This document shows positions 60,901-64,000 of a DNA stretch of 64,000 nucleotides, piece by piece. Source of the DNA: Opisthocomus hoazin. Its lineage: Eukaryota; Chordata; Aves; Opisthocomiformes; Opisthocomidae. A model generated the notes under the pieces. It ran no database searches. It saw only the letters and a list, made by a program, of their open reading frames with translations, and was not told where the DNA came from. Position 1 is the first letter of the stretch. Each line of letters starts with the position of its first letter. The DNA lies in contig NC_134421.1 in NCBI RefSeq assembly GCF_030867145.1, positions 22,327,979-22,391,978 of the forward strand, given 5' to 3'. A program made the translations under genes and the position numbers.

Positions 60901-62649
60901 CGATGCATATTGCATGTCAACGACAGCCCTGCAAGATGTGTTGCTTCTTTACAAACTTGTTAATCTCTTGTCCATTTGAAATCATGCTTTCAGAATGACT
61001 AAATTACTATATAGGACAAAATACTCCTCTGTGAAATGATGTGTTCAGCGGAGTCCAATGTATCACATAACTGCTAAATTGCTCTGACGGCTTCTGTATC
61101 TGCAGAGCTAGACCAAAAACTCCTAGTTTTGTTGATGGAAGGCCATATATTTAGAGAGAAGGAGTGACTGTTAGAAATAATCTTTTATCTGACATAATTT
61201 GGCAGCTCATTTGTGATTCCATTTCTGAAAAATAAAATCTATGTGATTTGTCGTGCTACTATGACAGTAAAATAATTACATTAAGAACGATGGATAATGA
61301 AAATTACAGACCACGTAAAGTGAGTTTAAATCACTGCTAAAAATCATGTTTAGCGTGTTTGAAAATTTGGCACCAAACAGTTGAAAAAGAATGATCTGCT
61401 ACATATCTTCTGCAGTTTTTAGGAAACAAATGGTTCATAGCTGCTTATTCTGCTTTTGCCACTGATCTTGATTTCATCCTTCACTTCCCACCCAAATGCT
61501 GTTTGTGCATACAATATTCCAATAAATGTCAGTGTGCTGAAACAATGCTGTTCTGCTGCGACACAGAGAACAGAGCTGTATCATCAAGACTGACGTAAAC
61601 ATTGCAAGTGCTGCTTTTATTTGAACTCTTCAAAATGTCTGGCTGTGTTTATAAAAAGCTATGTAAAACATAAACATAGATAAAAGAAATATAAGGAGGT
61701 AAAGCAGTGTCCTCCACTAAAATGATGAAGTTGCCACAGCTACCAAATAATGATTTCCGTATGCTTAGAATTAGTGAATCTGTGTGGACTTTAGCATATC
61801 TTATACGGAGCAGGTATAATAATGTAGGGTGGGGGTTTTTTTTCAGATCACCCAGGTCTAGAAAATGTGGTACAGATTGAGAAATTTCAAGAAAAAGCTT
61901 ACATGGAGTTCCAAGACTACGTAACAAAAGCATATCCAGATGATACTTACAGGTCTGTGAAGTTACATGCTTACTTGATTGATTCTTTTTTCAGAGCACC
62001 AGTGATACTGATTTGTATGGTATTTCTTGTAATAAATATATACATTTTCTTCTTACCTCCTTAAAGGTAAGAAATTATCTTTAAAGCACTTCAACTATTA
62101 TGCATGTACTCGTACATATTATGATTATTATTTATCTACTCATTATTAATTTCCAAAAATGAAATACTGGAAATAAATATTTTTAATGTTTTCATTTTGA
62201 ATTGCACCTACTTGTAATATTTCCTCATTTAGTCTAAGTCCAAACTTTATAGAGTCCATGTCATTGACAGGCATATTCATATTTTTTGTACTGTTGAAGA
62301 CATGACTGAACATAAATTTAATACTCTGCTGATGTAAATATTTAAGCCTTTCATGAAGTAGTGACTTTTGACCAGTGTTGACCCTTGTTAATTTTTTCTC
62401 TTCTCTTACTGATGATTGTGAGTAACTCCAGAATCTGTGATGACGAGTAACTTTTTACCAAACTTATTTTCCAGACTGTCTAGACTTCTTCTCCGATTGC
62501 CTGCTCTTAGGCTGATGAATGCTGCCATCACTGAAGAGCTATTCTTTGCAGGACTAATTGGAAATGTTCAGATTGATAGCATCATCCCATATATTCTGCG
62601 AATGGAGACAGCGGACTACAACTCTCAGATAATTGGTCATGCCGTATAA
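24901..62649 (+). CDS. NR2C1: NR2C1, nuclear receptor subfamily 2 group C member 1 (TR2), full coding span
   Basis: Fourteen coding exons join: 24901-24954, 29577-29684, 34605-34835, 38503-38584, 41306-41485, 43824-43971, 44066-44156, 45422-45606, 48940-49102, 51077-51198, 54418-54557, 56478-56615, 61847-61952, 62475-62649. They give 1923 nt, 640 codons plus stop, with no frame break and GT-AG at every intron. TR2 is an orphan nuclear receptor that binds AGGTCA direct repeats, alone or with TR4, and represses or activates genes such as embryonic globins and Oct4. The DNA-binding domain spans residues 150-215 with zinc cysteines 150, 153, 167, 170, 186, 192, 202 and 205 and P-box CEGCKG. A hinge follows with a SUMO motif at K287. 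The ligand-binding domain runs from about 395 to 640. Human TR2 is 603 residues; the excess is essentially the extra 36-residue exon 3. The gene appears intact and functional. Confidence 0.95.
24955..29576 (+). other. NR2C1: NR2C1 intron 2
   Basis: 4.6 kb intron, mostly AT-rich. I see no identifiable repeat or exon. Open frames at 25207-25530 and 26131-26418 (minus) look like chance. Confidence 0.7.
29577..29684 (+). CDS. NR2C1: NR2C1 exon 3, TR4-like cassette exon (residues 19-54)
   Basis: Acceptor TTTCTAG|ATT and donor ACAG|GTATGC; 108 nt, 36 codons, phase 0 at both ends. It begins [10 protein letters not shown] and ends [18 protein letters not shown]. Joined to exon 4 ([14 protein letters not shown]) it produces three spaced (R/K)IQIV motifs. 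The paralogue TR4 (NR2C2) has a matching RIQI...[19 protein letters not shown] arrangement at its N-terminus, whereas the mammalian TR2 proteins I know go directly from MGE to IVTEQQTGQ. The clean frame, good splice sites and resemblance to TR4 make it a real exon. Skipping it restores the mammalian-type protein. Confidence 0.85.
29685..34604 (+). other. NR2C1: NR2C1 intron 3
   Basis: 4.9 kb AT-rich intron. No repeat or exon that I can name. Open frames at 30518-30706, 32759-33055 and 32876-33064 have no recognisable content. Confidence 0.7.
34605..34835 (+). CDS. NR2C1: NR2C1 exon 4 (residues 55-131)
   Basis: Acceptor ATTATTAG|ATT and donor ATCCAG|GTAGAT; 231 nt, 77 codons, phase 0 at both ends. 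Encodes the N-terminal A/B region beginning [18 protein letters not shown], with [20 protein letters not shown] and [18 protein letters not shown]. Nearly colinear with the mammalian TR2 exon of the same length. Confidence 0.95.
35004..35031 (+). repeat. Homopolymer junction C13-T15
   Basis: Thirteen C followed directly by fifteen T, a pure polypyrimidine run in intron 4. The length may be unreliable because of sequencing error in homopolymers. Confidence 0.9.
35700..36135 (-). repeat. Ancient CR1/L3-like LINE remnant
   Basis: Several blocks in order match, in reverse complement, the 3' part of an old amniote CR1 family: CATTTAGTCCAGTATCTTAC, GTGGCCAG...TGCTTAA, GGTTTAGAGGAGCCTCCTGA, and finally CTATCATATCCTTTTTGAAG followed by TCTCTTTTCAACTGAAGA. 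The blocks are separated by decayed sequence and indels. Much more diverged than the other CR1 copies here. Extent and family are approximate and judged from memory of the consensus. Confidence 0.55.
36416..36720 (-). repeat. CR1 LINE 3' end (minus)
   Basis: About 305 bases of CR1 3' end in reverse orientation, starting GAATCACAGAATGGTAGGGG and ending where the coding frame reads [11 protein letters not shown]. The minus frame 36686-36492 carries [20 protein letters not shown]. Very similar to the reverse complement of the copy at 10286-10678, so both probably belong to one subfamily. Confidence 0.9.
38503..38584 (+). CDS. NR2C1: NR2C1 exon 5 (residues 132-158, first half of zinc finger 1)
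   Basis: Acceptor TTTTTTCCAG|ATT and donor TCAG|GTATTT; 82 nt, phase 0 in, phase 1 out. Encodes [20 protein letters not shown]... through VCGDKAS, containing the first two zinc cysteines (C150 and C153). The intron that follows splits finger 1 at the glycine of SGRHYG, the usual position in this receptor family. Confidence 0.95.
38585..41305 (+). other. NR2C1: NR2C1 intron 5
   Basis: 2.7 kb. Mostly AT-rich, with a distinctly GC-richer island at about 39800-40140 (plus-strand open frame 39872-40087) that I cannot assign to any repeat or gene. Confidence 0.7.
41306..41485 (+). CDS. NR2C1: NR2C1 exon 6 (residues 159-218, rest of the DNA-binding domain)
   Basis: Acceptor CAACTAG|GG and donor GATT|GTAAGT; 180 nt. 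Encodes [20 protein letters not shown], then the second finger with CRGTKDC (D-box region) and [12 protein letters not shown], and the C-terminal extension IAFGMKQD. It supplies six of the eight zinc cysteines and the P-box that reads the AGGTCA half-site. All key residues are intact. Confidence 0.97.
41486..43823 (+). other. NR2C1: NR2C1 intron 6
   Basis: 2.3 kb. Contains a moderately GC-rich stretch (41840-42400) with chance open frames on both strands, and a minus-strand CR1 3' end (43399-43680). Confidence 0.7.
43399..43680 (-). repeat. CR1 LINE 3' end of a second subfamily (minus)
   Basis: Starts ATCATAGAATGCTTTGGGTT and carries the typical CR1 reverse-complement segments (GGTCATCTAGCCCAACCC, CTGGGCAACCTGTTCCAGTG). 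The internal sequence differs from the copies at 36416 and 56928, for example in GACATCTTTGGCTAGACCAG, so it belongs to another CR1 subfamily. The minus frame 43719-43480 includes [19 protein letters not shown]. Confidence 0.88.
43824..43971 (+). CDS. NR2C1: NR2C1 exon 7 (residues 219-267, hinge)
   Basis: Acceptor GTTTTTTAG|CT and donor GCAAG|GTATGT; 148 nt. Encodes [17 protein letters not shown], then [14 protein letters not shown] and [12 protein letters not shown]. The motif [17 protein letters not shown] is shared by TR2 and TR4 and marks this receptor pair. Confidence 0.95.
43972..44065 (+). other. NR2C1: NR2C1 intron 7 (94 bp)
   Basis: Very short intron with GTATGT donor and GTGTCAG acceptor and a weak pyrimidine tract. 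It has no stop codon in the reading frame of exon 7, so retention runs through it and terminates only in exon 8 (at 44101) after a frame change. Confidence 0.9.
44066..44156 (+). CDS. NR2C1: NR2C1 exon 8 (residues 268-298)
   Basis: Acceptor GTGTCAG|AT and donor GATAAG|GTATAT; 91 nt. Encodes [18 protein letters not shown], then [17 protein letters not shown] fits the sumoylation consensus (hydrophobic-K-x-E) and lines up with VKTE in human TR2, where to my knowledge the lysine is a SUMO acceptor. The exon ends in phase 0. Confidence 0.95.
44157..45421 (+). other. NR2C1: NR2C1 intron 8
   Basis: 1.3 kb AT-rich intron with a T-run at about 44905. Nothing else identified. Confidence 0.75.
45422..45606 (+). 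CDS. NR2C1: NR2C1 exon 9 (residues 299-359)
   Basis: Acceptor TTCCCCTAG|GTT and donor ACAAG|GTAAGG; 185 nt. Encodes [20 protein letters not shown], then a Ser/Glu-rich linker with [20 protein letters not shown]. Colinear with the mammalian TR2 segment [18 protein letters not shown] and less conserved after it. Confidence 0.95.
45607..48939 (+). other. NR2C1: NR2C1 intron 9
   Basis: 3.3 kb. Contains a GC-richer patch (about 47250-47680) with a short perfect inverted repeat (47457-47478) and a T20 run (47955-47974). No named repeat or exon seen. Confidence 0.7.
48940..49102 (+). CDS. NR2C1: NR2C1 exon 10 (residues 360-414, entry to the ligand-binding domain)
   Basis: Acceptor CTTTTACAG|GG and donor TTCAGG|GTACTT; 163 nt. 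Encodes [20 protein letters not shown], then a variable stretch and [26 protein letters not shown] and EGPLLSD.HV.F are TR2/TR4 hallmarks just before the first helices of the ligand-binding domain. Ends in phase 0. Confidence 0.95.
49103..51076 (+). other. NR2C1: NR2C1 intron 10
   Basis: 2.0 kb, including the 584-bp solo LTR at 49709-50292. The remainder is AT-rich and unassigned. Confidence 0.75.
49709..50292 (+). mobile_element. Solo LTR, ERVL-like, near full length
   Basis: Begins TGTGCTGATTTTGGCTGGG and ends GGGTTAAACCACAACA, with a perfect 5-bp target duplication, CCCTC, at 49704-49708 and 50293-50297. Shares its start, the GTGCACAAGAAG core, the TTTATCTCAACCCATGAGTT segment and its end with the shorter LTR in intron 1. 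No internal viral coding region remains. It contains a sense AATAAA at 49982-49987. Same orientation as NR2C1. I assign it to an avian ERVL-type family from memory. Confidence 0.88.
51077..51198 (+). CDS. NR2C1: NR2C1 exon 11 (residues 415-454, ligand-binding domain)
   Basis: Acceptor TTTTGCCAG|CTC and donor TTAGG|GTAAGT; 122 nt. Encodes [20 protein letters not shown], then [20 protein letters not shown]. The HWA.SIP.F..L segment is the nuclear receptor signature around helices 3-4, the core of the domain and of coregulator binding. Confidence 0.96.
53632..53652 (+). repeat. Possible CR1 3' terminal remnant
   Basis: GATTCTGTAATTCTGTGATT is two copies of the ATTCTGTG-type octamer that ends CR1 elements. 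The upstream flank is too decayed to confirm a CR1 body. Confidence 0.3.
53939..54012 (+). repeat. A/C-rich simple sequence
   Basis: About 75 bases made almost only of A runs broken by single C, including (AAAC)n and (CAAA)n phases, in intron 11. Confidence 0.9.
54418..54557 (+). CDS. NR2C1: NR2C1 exon 12 (residues 455-501, ligand-binding domain)
   Basis: Acceptor TTTTTTAATAG|AC and donor CAGCAAG|GTAAGG; 140 nt. Encodes [20 protein letters not shown], then [20 protein letters not shown]. The W.ELF.LGLAQC motif (helix 5 region) is diagnostic for TR2/TR4. Confidence 0.95.
54558..56477 (+). other. NR2C1: NR2C1 intron 12
   Basis: 1.9 kb. AT-rich except for a GC-richer block at about 55860-56300 that carries an unbroken 144-codon frame on the minus strand (see findings). 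No named repeat recognised. Confidence 0.7.
56478..56615 (+). CDS. NR2C1: NR2C1 exon 13 (residues 502-547, ligand-binding domain)
   Basis: Acceptor GTCAACTCAG|AT and donor GTCCTG|GTATGT; 138 nt. Encodes [40 protein letters not shown] and IVLFSP. The last part ([10 protein letters not shown]) is the conserved helix 8-9 region of the receptor family. Confidence 0.96.
56928..58760 (-). mobile_element. 5'-truncated CR1 LINE with ORF2 remnant (minus)
   Basis: About 1.83 kb of CR1 in reverse orientation, the longest copy here. The 3' terminus is at 56928 (doubled ATCACAGA octamer), followed by the C-terminal coding region and most of the reverse transcriptase. It stops abruptly at about 58760 inside ORF2, the normal 5' truncation of LINE insertions. 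The body is shared with the 3' fragments at 10286 and 36416. Confidence 0.93.
57011..58658 (-). pseudogene. CR1 ORF2 reverse transcriptase, broken
   Basis: The longest frame (58443-57352, 363 codons) contains the RT landmarks in order: [66 protein letters not shown] and the catalytic box FADD. The neighbouring frames 58658-58425 and 57436-57011 continue the same protein on either side, so at least two frame shifts have occurred (near 58430 and 57400). It lacks the endonuclease domain and N-terminus. It cannot make a working protein. Confidence 0.92.
61847..61952 (+). CDS. NR2C1: NR2C1 exon 14 (residues 548-582, ligand-binding domain)
   Basis: Acceptor TTTTTTTCAG|AT and donor CTTACAG|GTCTGT; 106 nt. 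Encodes [20 protein letters not shown], then [15 protein letters not shown]. The donor GTCTGT is the weakest in the gene. The frame remains open for 37 further codons into the intron (to 62064). Confidence 0.95.
61953..62474 (+). other. NR2C1: NR2C1 intron 14
   Basis: 522 bp, AT-rich. Contains an AATAAA at 62031-62036, 79 bases after the donor, and no repeat. Confidence 0.85.
62475..62649 (+). CDS. NR2C1: NR2C1 exon 15, terminal coding exon (residues 583-640)
   Basis: Acceptor TTATTTTCCAG|AC; stop TAA at 62647-62649. Encodes [40 protein letters not shown] and [18 protein letters not shown]. It covers the dimerisation helix 10-11 region (LLLRLPALR) and the C-terminal segment corresponding to the AF-2 helix, ending like mammalian TR2 (NSQIIGH..). 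Confidence 0.97.
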
Positions 62650-63035
62650 AAGCAGCAGTTGAGGATTCTGTACCATGGCAGTCATGGTGATGTAAATGCA
62701 TACCCTGTCTCCAAGAGATGGCAATAAGCCTTCCCACGCACCTTTTCAAAGAAGGCTGATATTCCTTCTTTCCAGTACACTTGGGAAACATGGTGGAGTG
62801 TATTAAGGAATATAGGATCACTTCCTATTTTTCATCTGATCTTCAAGGACCTGTAAATTAACTTGATACTGAAGAAAGTCAAGAATTGTCCATCCTATTT
62901 TTGTAGATAGATGAACTTGGAATATTTGTTTATGAAGTCCAGGCTTGTGAAGAAACTGAAGAAACTTTGACTGAACTAAGGTATCTCAACTTAGTTGATG
63001 TTTTAGACAAATAAATTAACTTTCCTCTCTGAGTT
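62650..63035 (+). other. NR2C1: NR2C1 3'UTR
   Basis: Short 3'UTR from the stop to just after the first good poly(A) signal. The end at about 63035 is inferred from the signal, about 20 bases downstream. Confidence 0.65.
63010..63015 (+). terminator. NR2C1: Poly(A) signal of NR2C1
   Basis: Canonical AATAAA about 360 bases after the stop, followed by a TG/T-rich stretch (GTTGTGTTTTCAGTGTTTTG), which fits a downstream element. Confidence 0.7.
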
Positions 63036-64000
63036 GTGTTTTCAGTGTTTTGCTACTAGTTCTTTCTTACTGATCAAATAGAAAATACATGATCAAACAT
63101 CCTGAAAAGGCCAGTGTTTGTATGGAAACGAGACCTTTATAATCAAACTTAGTTTTTCCTGTTGTGTTGAGGAGAGATTTGTTTCTTGTTGAATGAAACA
63201 CTGGACACCGTTAGAAGCGCAGGGAAAGTAGAGGAAGTTAACATTTTAAAATATTCTGATGGTCTGTTGGTGCAGTTGATCAAAAGTGAAGCAGCAAAGG
63301 GTCAGTACTGACTGTTTTGTGGACGCACGGCAATACCGTGTTGTAGTATGACGTCTTGGGTAGACATCAGCTGTTTCATACTGTGAAAGACTAACTGCAC
63401 ATATTCAAAGACAGCATCCTCTTGTTTTTTCTGGTCTCAGAAGTTAAAACTTTTTCACATTACCCCTCCCTCTTTCATGCTCAGTGCACAACGATGGCAG
63501 CATTCCAGATGCCTCTTCACTCATCTTCATGTCTTTATTTTTTGATTATTTTTAGCCTTTGGCTATGTAGTTCTCTTTTCCAACCAGTCTCGTATGATTA
63601 TTTTTTAAATTTGAGTTTGTCAAATCCAGTGCCCCTCCCTGTGGGAGCATGGTCTCTGCTGCTTTTCCTTTCCTTATTAGAAATGGGTCTAGATACCTCA
63701 TATATGTTGCCTGAATCATACTCCATAGCTCCATCTAAGGATAGATTTAAATGTTTTTCTCTCTTGAGGCAGGTGCCTCACTGACAAGTAACGCTGACAT
63801 ACGGTTGCTACTTGCTTCCTTTTGCAACAGGAAGTTACACATCCCTTGCACATTTAATACCTGTTGCTTAAAGTGAGAGAAGAATCCTGGTAAAAGTGGT
63901 GGTCTACCTCTGACACTAGCATTTAGGAATTTCTAAATCTTGGATCAAGGCCGAGTTCTGTTTATCACGAACCTTCTCTTTCTCTGGAAGCGAATCAAGA
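63036..64000. other. Intergenic region downstream of NR2C1
   Basis: No exon, repeat or RNA gene recognised. The open frame 63422-63784 (plus) has no domain and looks like chance. By mammalian gene order NDUFA12 would lie further right; none of its coding sequence is visible here. Confidence 0.6.

Larger units (their letters stand above)
56616..61846 (+). other. NR2C1: NR2C1 intron 13
   Basis: 5.2 kb, the largest of the downstream introns, including 1.8 kb of minus-strand CR1 (56928-58760). The remaining sequence is AT-rich, with a slightly GC-richer patch at 60480-60930, and shows no exon or RNA gene. Confidence 0.7.

Noticed and set aside
63422..63784. 120-codon plus-strand frame after NR2C1, considered as a start of NDUFA12
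   Set aside because: Its translation has nothing in common with NDUFA12 and no supporting splice sites.
1..64000. Search for tRNA, snoRNA or miRNA genes and CRISPR-like arrays
   Set aside because: No tRNA B-box with a matching cloverleaf, no convincing box C/D or H/ACA pairs and no spaced direct repeats found by eye; small structured RNAs could still be missed without a covariance search.

Overview
This window is vertebrate nuclear DNA, almost certainly from a bird. The reasons are intron-split genes with large introns, several CR1 LINE copies (one with a recognisable reverse transcriptase), and two ERVL-like solo LTRs of a type I associate with non-galliform birds. I cannot name the species.

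Layout. Positions 1-2144 look like the last intron of a plus-strand gene. Its final coding exon (2145-2181) encodes a C-terminus ending WIEAFQEGTIL, which I assign to FGD6. A 3'UTR of about 3.1 kb follows, ending at a poly(A) signal at 5268-5273. About 2.5 kb later comes a CpG-island promoter (about 7200-8480) with Sp1, NRF1 and YY1-type sites and a noncoding first exon whose donor is at 7853. From there to about 63035 the window is one complete plus-strand gene, NR2C1 (orphan nuclear receptor TR2). Its 14 coding exons (24901-62649) join without a frame break into 640 codons plus a stop. The rest of the window is intergenic; NDUFA12 would be expected beyond the right edge by conserved gene order, but I see none of it here.

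Gene content. TR2 binds direct repeats of AGGTCA in the nucleus and mostly represses, as a homodimer or with TR4. All eight zinc-binding cysteines, the P-box and the ligand-binding-domain fold segments are present. The most notable point is an extra in-frame 108-nt exon (29577-29684). It is absent from the mammalian TR2 proteins I know, but resembles the N-terminus of the paralogue TR4. Each exon junction was checked for GT-AG ends and codon phase.

Repeats. CR1 3' ends lie at 9776, 10286 (plus) and 22566, 36416, 43399, 56928 (minus), and an older, decayed CR1/L3-like remnant lies at 35700-36135. Two solo LTRs (23839-24235 and 49709-50292) each keep a perfect 5-bp target duplication. I found no tRNA, rRNA or CRISPR array. 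I saw no sign of a new system; the best leads concern splicing and isoforms of NR2C1.
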